Shown in pieces: positions 10,899 to 23,691 of a stretch of 64,000 nucleotides of DNA. A program made the translations under genes and the position numbers. Source of the DNA: Cryptomeria japonica (taxonomy: Eukaryota; Streptophyta; Pinopsida; Cupressales; Cupressaceae); NCBI RefSeq assembly GCF_030272615.1, contig NC_081413.1, positions 23,994,501-24,058,500 on the forward strand. The letters are read 5' to 3'. The notes beneath the pieces were generated by a model, which did not search any database, was not told the DNA's origin, and saw nothing but the letters and a program-made list of their open reading frames with translations. Each line of letters starts with the position of its first letter. The first letter of the stretch is position 1.

Positions 10899-11924
10899 AT
10901 GAGAGTTGTTGTGAGAAAGACTACTAGGAAGAGCATTCCTACAAATCGCTACAGTCCTCCTAGGTCATGTCCAATGTTTAATGATCAGCTTCTTGACCCA
11001 AATGATTTCCTAGCTTCTTACCCCCTTAAGACCATTTTGATAGGGGGTCCTTCTCCACCTAATTCGCAATCCAAATCTCAAAAAAATTCTCTGAGAAATT
11101 GTCCTCCATCTTCCCCTCCTATTGTTCATCATGATTTTGTCGTCACCATTGATTTTGAATAGATTAACATGCTAGAGCCTAGAGTAGAATCTAAGAGACT
11201 TTGAGGGTTTCCTGAATTGGGAGAATTTCCTCCCCTAGGCCGCAAATGTTGTAAGCACTCTGAGAGACATGTTTATCTTGGATAGAAGAGGCTTGGGGAT
11301 GTTGACGACATTATCTATGATTGTTAAGAACCATGTGCCTTTGGTTGGTGCTTCTCCCCAGGATGGCCAGTCTGACACTTGTGGTTCTCAACTTGGTGTT
11401 GACATACCTAGTTTGATGGTACACATGGCTGATCCTGGACCCACTATTCCTAACATCAATGCCTCATCCACTCCCTTGGGTTATATGGGTATGTCTAATA
11501 GCTTGACCTCTACCTCTGCTATAAGTCATATCTCTACGATTAGCACTAGCATTACATCTACTGGTGGCACTAGGGGCATCGCTGGAGGTGGTGGCATTGG
11601 TCCTCTTTGAGGTACTAGTGGAGGTGGTGACACATATGGCCCACCTCCACCTCCTCCACCCTCTAATCTTGTCTTAAACACTATCCTATAGAATATAAGA
11701 TAGTTACAATTATAACTTAGAAACCTGGCATCTGCTTCTGGTCAATCGTCTATGCATGCATACTAGGGGAAGAGCCCCCTTCAAATCACTATCCTAAACA
11801 CCAACCTTCCTCCTATGGCCGAGTCATTAAAGTTTGATAGGTTCAAGGGTGATGGGGACCCTAATGTGCACATTGACTATTTTATGACCATGTGTAGAGA
11901 TTACCATAGCTTGGACTTTGTATT
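10899..11924 (+). pseudogene. E1 gag, N-terminal part (split by E3)
   Basis: Open pieces at 10899-11162 and 11269-11610 are Pro/Ser/Gly-rich and end in a glycine-rich stretch (GGTRGIAGGGGIG). At about 11815-11924 a capsid start is readable (ESLKFDRFKGDGDPNVHIDY). This is typical of plant Ty3 gag, which begins with a target-like 'F.G..DP..H' motif. E3 inserted at 11925; the same frame resumes at 19774-19779 after one copy of the duplication, so the insertion interrupted gag. Confidence 0.55.
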
Positions 11925-13490
11925 TGGTGTAGGAGCACTCTTCAAAGGGCTCCCACCATTAGTTTTGGATTGTGTTCTTGCTTCTCAATGAAGCCATTGT
12001 ATATAAAATAAAGAGCCAAGTCCTCATGGGTCCTAGTTGAGGTCTTAGGGTCATAAGTCAAGATTGAGATTTTCTTGAAAATTGAGGGTATGTGTGCCTT
12101 TGAGGTGTTTAGGGGTCCTTCTTAGCATGGTGGTGTCCTTAGGTTATCTCAATATGGGTGTAGGAGTTAAGAAAAGCAACATTGAGAAAGTTGCTCAAAA
12201 GTTGCATGACAACTTTTAAAAGTTGTCAAGCAACTTTTCCACCATGAGGTCAAAATATTTAATGTGGTGTGGACAACCCTAATATGGGCACAAAAATCGA
12301 GGCAAAGGTACTATAAGTAATTGCAAACCCTAAGTTAAAGGGTTGGATGTCAGATATTGTATGGCCCAAGCAAAGTGACTTGATTGTGACTACAGATTTG
12401 TTGCCAGTCGGCACAAATGGAGTAAAAGAAGAATGTTTATGGATTGATTTTCATGCAAACCTATGTGGAGTGTCTTGTATGGTGTGTTCACTTTCATTTT
12501 GAGCATTTAGATTAGGTTTTGGTTTGTAAGTGAGGTGTGTTTGTAAATATTATGTGAGTTGCATTCTCTCTGTCCAGTTTTGGATTGGTTTGTGTCTATG
12601 GGCTCATAACTCCATTCCCCATTGTGGAATCACCATGAAACCATGGGGAATGAGAGTATAGACCCTGTACTATAATTCTATGTAAGCAGGGCCCTTGAAA
12701 ATGCAAGGAGACCATTTGAAGACCCACTCCTAGGTGAGACTGGACAGTGCCCGGCTAGGAAGGGTTAAGTTGCAGAGGTCTTGGAGAGAAAGGAAGGTTA
12801 GAGGAGGAGGAACCCTTTGGAGGAGTTGTAGAGGGGTGAGTGGAGTATCATTCGTGTGAAGGAGGAGCTTCCACCAATCCAGACAAGGTGGCAAGAGCAC
12901 CAAACCCACACTGTGACCCTGGCAGGCCTAAAAACCCTTAAAAACCTTGAAATCCCCCTAGGGCAGTGTACGGACACTTGGAGGCCTAAAACTTGAAAAA
13001 TCCTTGAGTCCTTGCCAAATGAACAGCAGGTCTTTTGGGAAGTTTCATAAGCAAATGCATCATTTGTGAGAGGGAGCCCTAAAGGACCGGGTAGGAGACC
13101 TAATTGGTCATAATCCTTGTAGCCCTATCTTGTAGGCAAAACACAAAATAGTGAATTTGGTAAGGGGTTGGAAGCTTGAAACCTCTTGGGGGTAGATGAA
13201 AGGGTGGAAAAACCATGAATTAGACCTGGCCTAACCTTGCTAAGACCTAGGAAGGTGTGGAACAAGCCTAACCCTCATTGGCCTAAGTAAGGGTTTCTTC
13301 AATCTCATGAGTAGGTGAGACCTTAGGAGTAGTTTTTCAACTTGTTGGTGGGTGGATTGGGCAAGGTCAGGGGGTTCCACAAGTAGGGAGAGTCCTAGAG
13401 ACCCTAGGGTGTGGTTAGAACACCTAGTGATCCAAGGAAAGGATCCAAGAGCATAGACTAGGCTAGTCTATCCCAAACCCCATCCCATCA
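11925..13490 (+). repeat. E3 5' LTR
   Basis: 1566 bp, starting TGGTGTAGGAGC and ending CATCCCATCA. It pairs with 18189-19773 and differs at a few per cent of positions by eye. It contains the 42-bp palindrome at 12197-12238. Confidence 0.9.
12197..12238. repeat. 42-bp near-perfect palindrome in E3 LTR U3
   Basis: Two 21-base arms meet without a spacer. The left arm is AAAAGTTGCATGACAACTTT plus T; the right arm is its reverse complement with one mismatch. The copy in the 3' LTR (18473-18514) is identical. The AAGTTG word also repeats upstream (gagaaagttgctc). It could form a hairpin or cruciform, or hold paired protein sites. Confidence 0.8.
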
Positions 13491-13493
13491 GAT

Positions 13494-13505
13494 TGGTATC
13501 AGAGC
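13494..13505 (+). promoter_or_regulatory. E3 primer binding site (initiator tRNA-Met)
   Basis: TGGTATCAGAGC lies three bases after the 5' LTR end, a perfect 12-base match to the plant initiator tRNA-Met primer site. Confidence 0.85.
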
Positions 13506-13530
13506 AAGTTAAAGGTTTGGTGGACCTTGT

Positions 13531-14630
13531 ATGTCTCTGTATTCTGGTGAATCAGTAGGAGAAAGCAGAATAGTCACTAATGCAGAGTTGCCTAGGGAGG
13601 TAGAAGAGCAGAAGGAGAAGAATAGACTCCTTGAAGAAGCTATGAGCGAGATAAGGGATAAGCTGCAGCAAGTGGTGGATCAGAGGACACAAGGACCTTG
13701 GGGTGAAGACACCAAAGATAAAGGAAAGAAAACCATTGATATAGATGACATTATACCTGAACTAGATCCCTTGTTTAATGAAGAACCATTTGTGAAGGCT
13801 ATTAAGGCTTTGAACACCAAAGATTTTGAAGGATTGCCACATTTTAGTGGAAGGATGAACATTGACACTGCCATGGAATGGATTGAGGGTATGGAAAACC
13901 ACTTTGAGTGTGAGGGAGTGATAGAGGCTCAAAATGTTAAGGTTGCCAAATCAAGATTAAGGGGAGCAGCTTTGACATGGTGGAAGTACCTACAAGAAGA
14001 GAGAGTTAGCATGGGGAAGCTACCTATTGCCAATTGGAAGGCCATGGTGAGTAAGATCAAGGAGAACTACTTACCAGAGGACTATGAAGTCCAACTTCAT
14101 AAGAAGAGACATGGTTTGAAGCAAAAAGACCTTGATGTGACCACCTACACCGAAGAATTTCAAAAACTTTGTGTTAGATCCAAAGTCCAAGAAGATGAAT
14201 CTATTAAGGTGGATAGGTATCTAAGCAGCCTAAAGTGGAACATTCAAGAGGAGATAAGCCTATGGACTCCTAATACTATTGAAAAATGTCATCAGCTTGC
14301 TATCAAGGTAGAAGAGAGGAACAAAAGGAAAGGAGACTCTAATAACAGGGGTAGAGGAAGAGGTAGAGAACAAATGAACCACCAGGGTGGTTACTAAAGC
14401 AAGGCAAATGAGCAGAGGAACCAAGGAGAAGCCAAGTTGACTGAACATGGCAGTGAAACCAATCTTAGAGAGGGCCATTCTAGAGGAAGAGGTGCACAAG
14501 GTGGTCCAAGTAGGGGTAGAGGTACCGGCAAGGGTAACTCCTACTTTGCAACTATGAAGTGTTACAACTGTGGACAATTGGGACACTCGGCATATAGATG
14601 CCTTGACAAGCCTACATCATCTAACAGTGG
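13531..14630 (+). pseudogene. E3 gag: capsid and nucleocapsid
   Basis: The start at 13531 follows the primer site by 25 bases and opens a coiled, charged N-terminus (EVEEQKEKNRLLEEAMSEIR). The capsid follows, with the landmarks AMEWIEGMENHFE and RLRGAALTWWKYL, then a basic RGRGRGR linker. A TAA at 14395-14397 interrupts the linker, but the same frame goes on to the zinc knuckle CYNCGQLGHSAYRC (about 14559-14600; C-x2-C-x4-H-x4-C). Gag would form the particle and bind element RNA. The domain set is complete; only the stop breaks it. Confidence 0.85.
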
Positions 14631-15295
14631 AAAGAGGGTCGCTTATGGACATGAAGACTCTTCAAGCAGCAAGACACCTGAGGTGGACCATATTGAATCA
14701 GAGATTGGCGAAAATCTGATGTTCAATAAGGTCTTGATAAGACAGCCAGTCAAGAACGAACCTAAGCATAGGAGAGCATTGTTTAGGGTGAGATGCAAGA
14801 TCCTTGGTAAAGTTTGCAAGGTGATATTTGATTCAGGGTCAACTGATAACATAATATCAGAGGAGGAAACCAAGAAGTTGAAACTCACAAGGATACCCCA
14901 CACTAACCCATACAAGGTGACATGGTTGAATCATGAGCAGAGTGTGCTAGTCAATGAACAGACTTGGGTAGAGTTTTCCATTGGGGGATACAAGGATGAG
15001 ATCCTTTGTGATGTGTTACCCATGGATTCCTATCACCTATTGCTAGGTAGACCCTGACAATTTGATAGGAAGGTAATCTATGATGGAGAGGAGAACTCCA
15101 TTTCCTTTAAGAAGGATAGCAAGACCTTCAAGATTCAGTCTTTGACAGAGAATGAAGAGGGAACTTCAAGAACATCTAGTGTCTTATTGGCTACTAGTAA
15201 AGATTTCCTACACTTGCTACATGAGGAGGAGATAGTGAAGTGTGCCATCTTTGTGAAGCCAAAGGAGGAAGAAGACAACTGTAGGCAAAAGTACC
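14631..15295 (+). pseudogene. E3 retropepsin
   Basis: The frame continuing from gag carries the active-site motif VIFDSGSTDNIISEEE and the second-strand motif LLLGRP, the usual Ty3 protease layout. A TGA at 15055-15057 stands where the family has tryptophan (LLGRPW), a single-base change. The frame continues to about 15290, where a frameshift moves the reading into the reverse transcriptase frame. The enzyme would cleave Gag-Pol. Confidence 0.8.
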
Positions 15296-16680
15296 CAAGG
15301 AGGTGAAACACATGTTGCAAGAGTATAAGGACATAGTGAGTGATGGAGCACCTACAACACTCCCACCAAGAAGGTCTATAAGCCATCAAATAGACTTTGT
15401 TCCCGATGCATCCCTACCTAACAAAGCTGCATATAAGCTCACACCTGATCAAAACAAGGAGGTAGCAAGGCAAGTGTAGGATTTATTGGAACAAGGACCG
15501 ATTAAGAAGAGCATCAGCCCATGTGCAGTCCTGGTAGTGCTTGCATCAAAGAAGGGAGGCAAGTGGAGACTTTGCACTGAATCAAGGGCAATCAATAGGA
15601 TCACCATAAGGTATAGGTTTCCTATTCCTAGAATAGAGGATTTGATGGACTGTTTAGGAGGTGCTATGTATTTTACCAAGTTGGAACTTAAAAGTGGTTA
15701 TCACCAGATTAGAATCAACAAGGGTGATGAGTGGAAGACTGATTTCAAGACCACAGAAGGATTGTATGAATGGCTTGTGATGCCATTTGGACTCACCAAT
15801 GCCCCAAGCACCTTCATGAGGTTGATGAATGAGGTGTTAAAAGACTTCACAGGCAAGTTTGTGGTGGTGTACCTAGATGACATTCTCATCTATAGCACAA
15901 CCAAAGAGGAGCACCTTGAGCATTTGAGGTTAGTCTTAGAGAGGTTGCATGAGGATAAGTTATCCATCAACCTAGAGAAGTGTGACTTCTTGAAGCAAGA
16001 GCTGGTCTACTTAGGATTTGTGGTGTCTAAGGGAACCTTGAAGATGGATCCAAGCAAAGTGGAGGCAATCTTGAATTGGCCTGCACCTAGAACAGGGACT
16101 GAAGTTAGGAGTTTCCATGGTTTAGCTCAATTATATAGGAAGTTTGTGAGGAACTTCAGTGGCATATGTGCACCAGTCCTTGACACCATAAAAGGAGGCC
16201 TTAAAACTAAGTTTAAATGGACTGAGCAGGCTGACAAAGCATTTCAATTGTTGAAGCAAGAAGTAGCCACAAAACCTATCCTTCTCCTACCTACTTTTTG
16301 ACAAGCTATTCACATTGGAGTGTGATGCAAGTGGAATTGCAGTAGGGGGTGTATTGAGTCAAGAGGGAAGACTTGTGGCATTTTTTAGTGAGAAGCTCAA
16401 TGAAGCAAAGAAGAAGTAATCAGCCTATGACCTAGAGTTGTATGCATTAGAGCAGTCTCTAAAGAAATGGAGGCATTACCTACTTCCAAAGGAATTTGTG
16501 GTGTTCATAGACAACCAGGCATTGAGTTACATTAACACTCAAGATAAGCTTAGCAACAGACATTTGAAATGGATGGAATACCTCCAATCCTTCACCTTCA
16601 CCATTAAGCATAAGAAGGGGCAACTCAACAAGGTGGCAGATTTATTAAGCAAGAAGTTGTTGACAGTTCAAGAACTACAG
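15296..16680 (+). pseudogene. E3 reverse transcriptase and RNase H
   Basis: The RT N-terminus (HQIDFVPDASLP) precedes a TAG at 15478-15480. The long frame 15486-16301 then covers fingers and palm: [33 protein letters not shown], the catalytic box YLDDILIYS, and the thumb. A one-base insertion near 16297 shifts the frame. RNase H continues with [14 protein letters not shown], a TAA at 16416-16418, then FIDNQALSYINTQ and the chromovirus-type ADLLSKK end. All catalytic aspartates of RT are kept. Confidence 0.88.
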
Positions 16681-18168
16681 TTGCAAAGCATAGGAATAGA
16701 AGGTTTCAAGGACCTCTATGAAGGAGATGAAGACTTCTCATCAGCTTACAAGGTTTGCAAGGAATTTGAGAACCATTTCCATGGTGGGTATACAGATTAC
16801 ACTCTCCAAAATGGTCTCTTGTTCAAGGGTAATATGTTGTGTGTGCCTAGGGGATCCATGAGGGAAAACCTCATCCAAGAGAAACACAATGGTAGTTTAA
16901 GTGGGCACTTTGGAGTCAACAAAACCTTGGACTTAATACAAAGGTACTACTATTGGCCCAAGTTGCCAAGAGATGTGAAGAGGTATGTGGAGCAATGTGG
17001 TGTGTGTCAAAGAGAAAAAGGAGGATCAAGAAATGTTGGTCTCTATCAACCATTACCATACCCAAATAGGCCTTGGGAATGCATAAGCATGGACTTTGTA
17101 GTAGGACTTCCCAAGACAAAGATAGGTATGGACAACATCTATGTGGTAGTAGATAGATTTTCCAAGATGAGCCATTTCATTCCATGTAAGACTACACATG
17201 ATGCTAGCTATGTTGCATATCTCTTCTTTAAGGAGATTGTTAGGATTCATGGACTCCCTTTCAACATTGTTTCAGACAGGGACAGCAAGTTCCTGGGCCA
17301 TTTTTGGCAAACATTGTGGAAGAGACTTGGAACTAACCCCTCATTTAGCTCAGCTTACCATCCACAAATTGATGGTCAAACTGAAGTCATAAATAGGGTG
17401 TTAGGCAACTTGTTGAGGTGTTTAACTAAGGAATATGGGCAGACATGGGACCTAATCATTCCTCAAGTAGAGTATGCATATAATGACAGTGTAAATAGGA
17501 CCACTGGAAGAAGTCCTTTTGAGGTTGTCTATGGTAGACATCCAAGAGGAGTGTGTGAACTCAGGGAACTTGGCTCCATGGAGATGCAAAGTGGCCAAGC
17601 AGAGGACTTCACTCAAACCGTCAAGGAAGTTCAAGAGCAAGTCAAGAAAGCCATCCTTTAATCCACTCAAAAACTAAAGGTCAAAATGGATGAGAAAAGG
17701 AGAGAGGTTCAGTTCAAGGTGGGTGACTATGCGATGGTCCATTTGAGCAAAGCTAGGATGCAAAGTGGTAAGCCTACCAAACTACAAATGAAGATGGTAG
17801 GACCTTGTAGAATTCTATCAAAATATGGTGAGAACGCTTATAAGGTTGAACTTCCTTCAGACTTAGCCATTTCTCCAGTCTTTAATGTTGCTGATCTGAT
17901 CATGTATAAGGGTGAGATAGAAGGGCAGATTGAAAACCAAGCCAAGGTACTGCAAGACTTGGATGTGAATGCCTTACCTCAAGTGAAGAAGCCTATAGCA
18001 GAGGAGATTTTGGAGTCAAGGGTGAAGAAGTCTAATAGACATAAGGTCTACATGGAGCACTTAGTGAAGTGGGTAGGTCAACTTGTATCTAAAGCTACTT
18101 GGGTGGAGGAGATCAAGTTCAAGAAGCTTGGTATTGATCCGGCTCTTCTCACTCCCCTAATTCCTTAG
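16681..18168 (+). pseudogene. E3 integrase with C-terminal chromodomain-like segment
   Basis: The HHCC zinc domain reads H-x-GHFG...CGVCQREKGG (about 16880-17030). The catalytic core has all three acidic residues: MDFVVGLPK, VSDRDSKFLGHFW and DGQTEVINR. A TAA at 17659-17661 splits the C-terminus. The part at 17686-18168 contains a GPY/F-like module (MVGPCRILSKYGENAYKVELP) and ends in a chromodomain-like stretch (YMEHLVKWVGQLVSKATWVEE). Such a tail directs chromovirus integration to chromatin. It ends 20 bases before the purine tract and 3' LTR. Confidence 0.87.
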
Positions 18169-18188
18169 CTTGTTGCAGAGGTGGAGTA

Positions 18189-19773
18189 TCATGCAGGAGA
18201 ACCCTTCAAAGGGCTCCCACCATTAGTTTTGGCTTGTGTTCTTGCTTCTCAATGAAGCCATTGTATATAAAATAAAGAGCCAAGTGCTCATGGGTCCTAG
18301 TTAGGGTCCTAGTTAAGGTCTTAGGGTCATAAGTCAAGATTGAGATTTTCTTGAAAATTGAGGGTATGTGTGCCTTTGAGGTGTTTAGGGGTCTTTCTTA
18401 GCATGATGGTGTCCTTAGGTTAGCTCAATATGGGTCTAGGAGTCAAGAAAAGCAACATTGAGAAAGTTGCTCAAAAGTTGCATGACAACTTTTAAAAGTT
18501 GTCAAGCAACTTTTCCACCATGAGGTCAAAATCTTTAATGTGGCATGGACAACCCTAATATGGGCACATAGACCATGGAAAAGGTGCTATAAGTAATTTC
18601 AAACCCTAATTTAAAGGGTTGGATGTCAGATATTGCATGACCCAAGCAAAGTGACTTGACTGTGACTGCAGATTTGTTGCCAGTCGGCACAAATGGAGTA
18701 AAAGAAGAATGTTTATGGATTAATTTTTATGAAAAAATGCATGGAGTGTCTTGTATGGTGTGTTAACTTTAATTTTGAGCATTTATATTAAATTTTGGTT
18801 TGTAAGTAAGGTGTGTTTGTAAATATTTTGTAAGTTGCATTCTCTCTGTCCAGTTTTGGACTGGTTTGTGTCTATGGGATCATAACTCCATTCCCCATTG
18901 TGGAATCACCATGAAACCATGTGGAATGAGAGTACAGACCCTATACTATAATTCTATGCAAGCAGGGCCCTTGAAAATGCAAGGAGGCCATTTGAAGACC
19001 CACTCCTAGGTGAGACTGGACAGTGCCCGACTAGGAAGGGTTAAGTTGCAGAGGTCTTGGAGAGAAAGGAAGGTCAGAGGAGACCCTTTGGAGGAGTTGT
19101 AGAGGGGTGAGTGGAGTATCATTGGTGTGAAGGAGGAGCTTCCACCAATCCAAAAAAGGTGGCAAGAGCACCAAACCCACATTGTGACCCTAGCAGGCCT
19201 AAAAACCCTCCTAAAAACCCTTAAAAACCTTGAAATCCCCCTAGGGCAGTGTACGGACACTTGGAGGCCTAAAACCTGAAAAATCCTCAAGTCCTTGCCA
19301 AATGAATAGCAGGTCTTTTGGGAAGTTTCATAAGCAAGTGCATCATTTGTGAGAGGGAGCCCTAAAGGACCGGGTAGGAGGCCTAATTGGTCATAATCCT
19401 TGTAGCCCTATCTTGTAGGCAAAACACAAAATAGTGAAATCGGTAAGGGGTTGGAAGCTTGAAACCTCTTGGGGGCACATGAAAGGGTGGAAAAACCATG
19501 AATTAGACCTGACCTAACCTTGCTAAGACCTAGGAAGGTGTGGAACAAGCCTAACCCTCATTGGCCTAAGTAAGGGTTTCTTGAATCTCATGAGTAGGTG
19601 AGACCTTAGGAGTAGTTTTTCAAATTTTTGGTGGGTGGATTGGGCAAGGTCAGGGGGTTCCACAATTAGGGGGAGTCTTAGAGACCCTAGGGTGTGGTTA
19701 GAACACCTGGTGATCCAAGGAAAGGATCCAAGAGTATAGACTAGGCTAGTCTACCCCAAACCCCATCCCATCA
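18189..19773 (+). repeat. E3 3' LTR
   Basis: 1585 bp. The start (TCATGCAGGAGAACCC) corresponds to TGGTGTAGGAGCACTC of the 5' copy, and the end CATCCCATCA is identical. The second base of the terminus is C rather than G, presumably a later mutation. It is followed by the gtatt duplication. Confidence 0.88.
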
Positions 19774-21123
19774 GTATTGCTTAAACTGTTCTCGCAGTCC
19801 CTTAAGGGAACCATGTTAGAGTGGTACAAATCCTTGCCAGATAATTCCATCTGCACCTTTGATCAGCTTCCTTAAAAAAATTCATGCTAACATTGGTTGC
19901 AGGGTCACTATCGTTGACCTTATTCACTGTAAGTAGAAACCCAATAAAAAGGTCACAGATTTTATCTCAAGATATCAATCAATCTTTACCAAGATCCCCT
20001 TTTCCCTACCAAATAGTGATTTGTAGAGGATTTTCATTGGAAATATACATCTGGCATTGAGAGACAAGTTGTCTCTTAATCGTTACCAAAACTTTTCCAA
20101 TATGTGTTCTGCACTCATAAACTACCAGCACACCATGATGTAGTTCAGAGATTCTACTTCGAACCCTCATAGTGGGTCTTTCACAGGAATGTCCATGGAA
20201 GGGTTTAGGAAGAAAAAATCCATAGCTAATGTTGTGGTTGTTCCTTCGGCAGCTCCTACACAGGGATAACAACATAATAGAGTCTACAATAAAATGAATG
20301 ACTCTTATTTAAGCATAATGTAGTGATCGTTAAAAGACAATCTGATTACCCTTCCTGAGGTTAGACCAATTTCTGATAATAAACCATATCCACATTGGTA
20401 GAATGGGTCAAAATTTTGGCATTACCATTGCATACTTGGTCATGACACAATGATGTATCCATCTCTGGAATATTATCCAAGACCACATTGATAGTGGTCC
20501 GATTAAAGTTAGTGAGTGGAAGCACAAGTCAAACAAATCTATTGATAAGACCAAAAGTGACTTGTAGATGTACTCTGATCCATTTCCCTCACATTCGATA
20601 AATTTTCTCTACATCAAATCCTCCTTCAGATGATGGTCCATTTGTGAACATGGTCAATATCACTCCCATTTGCTTGCCTCTAAGCCAAAAGGGGAAGGTG
20701 TTAGACATGTCATTATCATTCACCCCTATGGATGCCTCATATTGTGGAGAGCCTGCCCCTCTATACTTCTCTGCTAAATTGAATGGTCAAACTATCACAA
20801 GTGTGATGGTTGACCAATCATACAGAGTCAATATCATTATGGAGGAGACTTTATTCATGAACGATTGGCATAAGCTTGCATATGATGAATGTTGAGAAAC
20901 CTTGAGGACACATGATAGTTTCTCTATCCCTCCTTTGGGTAGCATTACCTTGATGGTCCTCATGGGGCCCAAGGCTATGTCTTCTATGTTTGTGATAATT
21001 CTTGAATCACACCTATTTTGCGTTAAACTAGGCATTCCTTGGTTGATTGCTATGGATGCGGTCCCTTCAGTTATTCACAAATGTCTAAAGTTCCCCCATG
21101 AGGGTTTGGTCCATGTTATGTAG
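19774..21123 (+). pseudogene. E1 gag C-terminal part and protease
   Basis: Immediately after E3 the gag frame resumes with KGTMLEWYKSLP, then after small shifts FISRYQSIFTKIP and FIGNIHLALRDKLSLNRYQ, the conserved capsid-end motifs of Tat-like plant gags. A CHYH..LGHDT knuckle-like motif lies near 20420-20450. Protease-like sequence at 20644-21123 has TSVMVDQSYRVNIIMEETLF, where the family has VDGG or VDNG, so the catalytic D-x-G is lost, and then a GIPWLIAMDAVPS strand. Many stops and shifts are present. Confidence 0.6.
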
Positions 21124-22730
21124 GACACTAGATACTAACCCCTCATAGGTCGGACAAATTTTTTTGTTAGATCATTTATGGCCTTCTCCAATGGGGCCCA
21201 TCCTTCCTCATGGTTCCTTGATGTACTACACATATTATCAGTATAAGATGGGGGAGTTGGCCCCTTAATCAGCTCAGCCTAATTATTCATTTCCTCTTCT
21301 TGCATCGATTTCTCCTCCATCTATTCCTTTGTTGGAGTATGTAGTGCCTCATGTCCCCTCATCATTAGGGGCTAAGGCTAAGCCTGTTCCTCCAAATAGA
21401 CCTCCCTATCTGCCCATGACTGCATAGTCTCTGGTGGTGTCTTATGTTCTTGTGACTGCACCCAATGTAAACAAGGTAAAGGCACCCACGTTGTCAAAGT
21501 CTGCGGCCCTCCCTCCCTTCGAGCTCTTAATATTTGTTGATATCCCTCGACCCTCCTGATATAAGAAAGGGAAGCAATCCTCTGATGTTCATTTTTCACC
21601 TCTTGCTCCTATTTCCTAGCCCATCTTAGCACCCTCTGTCCCTCCAACTTCTCCTTGATCAAAGCGAGGTAGGGCACTTGTTACTATGAACATGGTACCT
21701 ATATCAGATGCACCTCTTCCATCGACTGGACCTTGTCTTGTTCTCGATAAGGTTTTGGGGGCCTATCCTATGGAGCATGATGCTCATGAGTCCTCTTAGG
21801 CTCCAATTGGTGGCCCTCATCTCCATCATAATAAGTCTCCTCATGAGTGTAAGTGCTATCGACATGCCATGACTTGAGAGTGTGATGCTTATCCACAATC
21901 TCCTAGTGCTTCTACAACACCCAATTCTATCACATTAGCCCTTGTTTCATCGACTACTCATGTTTCTGGATCATCTTTGTTTTACTTCGGGCTGCTTCAG
22001 GGTCTATTGATGAACCTCCTAAATGGGTGCAGGTTTTCATCACTCTTTCTTTGGAACCTCCCTTCATCGCTTCTATGTTAGATGTACCTTCGTTGTCTCA
22101 GCCTGTTGATATGCTGCATACGTAGGTGGTGTCCAGTGTAGCTTTGTCTGCTCCCCTGTATCATGACCATTCTAGCATCATATTTTTCCTAGGGTCCTTC
22201 AGCTTGCTACGGTTGATAGGAGACTTGTTTCTCCTATTCCACCCAAATGCAAAGCTCGAGTAGGGCCCCGTCCCAAAATTTTGAAGGTGAAAATCTTCAT
22301 AGGTATGTTCCTCATCCCTTTCTCTGCCTCATTCAATGCCCGTTGTTTCGCCTGTTTCTGTGTGTTTTCTTGAGAAGGATCCACCTTCTCTTGAGTTTTT
22401 CACTGCCTCTCTTCTATAGGTCAGAAGTCTGATTCTTTTTTCATCTTCTTCAACTGAGTCACCTACTTCCTCTACGGAGGCTTGCATGTTTGGCTCCTTG
22501 GAGGATATCCCATCATTGTCCATAATATTTTCATGATAGTTGACCCTTGCCTCCTTTCAACTTGTGGATACAAATGTTGATGTTGCTTCATCCCTCACTC
22601 TTGCTATTGGTGAGGTTCTTGATGAAGCTCTTGTGGTAGTCCCTCTCCGATGTTATCCTCCTTCTCCCTATGATCTATATTAGGAGGATGATGATCTCCT
22701 AAGGGATAACTTCTAAGATGTTTATCTTTA
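21124..22730 (+). other. E1 interior after protease; Pro/Ser-rich, no pol domains
   Basis: One plus-strand frame is rich in Pro, Ser, Ala and Val with scattered stops (for example SISPPSIPLLEYVVPHVPSS near 21310). I looked for reverse transcriptase, RNase H and integrase motifs and saw none. The region ends at the cttta target duplication of E2 (22726-22730). Confidence 0.45.
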
Positions 22731-23242
22731 TGTAGCGGCGTAAATTGTACGCACTTGCTAAGGTGGTACAATTTCACACCTAGTTTAGCACCCGCCTTAG
22801 TGCATTTTACATTCTGCATTGCATTTCTCCTTAAGCACTTAATTAATCAAATTAATTAGGTCTAAGGTCCTATTTCATCATTATAAAATTGGGCCCCTTT
22901 CACTAAAGCGTGCCCTTCGCATTTTATTCCTCCAATACACCACTTAATCAAAAACCCTATTTAAGTCCTATTTCGAACTTGGGGGCTTGGTTTTGGGGTC
23001 AAAACATCTCGAAATCATCTATAACTTCGGGATTCTCTCTAAAATCATCATATCCGACGGCCCTGAAAATTTGGTGAAAAGTTGTCGGGACCGTGGCGCC
23101 CAGAGTGCAACATGGTCCCAGACATTTTTCCCAAAATTTTAGGAGCGTGATCCAATCATAAAATAAAGCTTAACCCCAAGAAATTGGCGGGATATTCAAT
23201 CTCTAGGTCGGCCAAAATACGAATTTATGACCTAGGGTTTCA

Positions 23243-23252
23243 TACATAAAAG
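23243..23252 (+). promoter_or_regulatory. E2 LTR TATA-like box
   Basis: TACATAAAAG is followed about 30 bases later by a plausible start region (tcctcatttgaag). If used, the hairpin module lies about 410 bases into the transcript. The 3' LTR has the same box near 34405. Confidence 0.35.
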
Positions 23253-23691
23253 CTCTCTTTCCTCATTTGAAGGGATCCGATTTTTGTTTCCAGGAACTTC
23301 ATATGCAGTGAAAGGGCAGATCTTTGAAGACTTCAACATCTTACAACATCTTTCTATCAAGCATCTATCAAATTCATTCATCCACTTAGGGCTTGGAAGA
23401 CATTGAAGAACAATAGGAGATTACCGACTGAAGATTGGCTTGTACTCCTCCCTTGAGGGTTGGGTATGATTTCATGTTGTTTTCATGTCTTTACATAAGC
23501 TTCAATACATCATTTATTCATGCTTTAGATCACTTTGCATCTTGATTTAGAGCATTTACGTTATCATTTACAAGCAATTAGGGTTTACTTTCTAGGTTGC
23601 TCTAGTTTGCTTTCTTGCATTTTAGGACCTTGCACATACACTAGGTCTGCACACACAATACATTTTACAAAACAACTTGGCTATTCGTGGA

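Larger units (their letters stand above)
11925..19773 (+). mobile_element. E3: chromovirus-type Ty3/Gypsy retrotransposon inside E1
   Basis: Complete by structure: LTRs 11925-13490 and 18189-19773, tRNA-Met primer site at 13494, gag-pol 13531-18168, purine tract 'gcagaggtggagta' before the 3' LTR. It has a perfect target duplication gtatt (11920-11924, 19774-19778). Gene order gag, PR, RT, RNase H, IN, with a chromodomain-like C-terminus, marks a chromovirus. Coding capacity is lost through five in-frame stops and two frameshifts. Confidence 0.93.

Noticed and set aside
21124-22730. Possible divergent pol in E1
   Set aside because: No catalytic box (YxDD type), RNase H or integrase signature in any frame on either strand. 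The region is Pro/Ser-rich with many stops.
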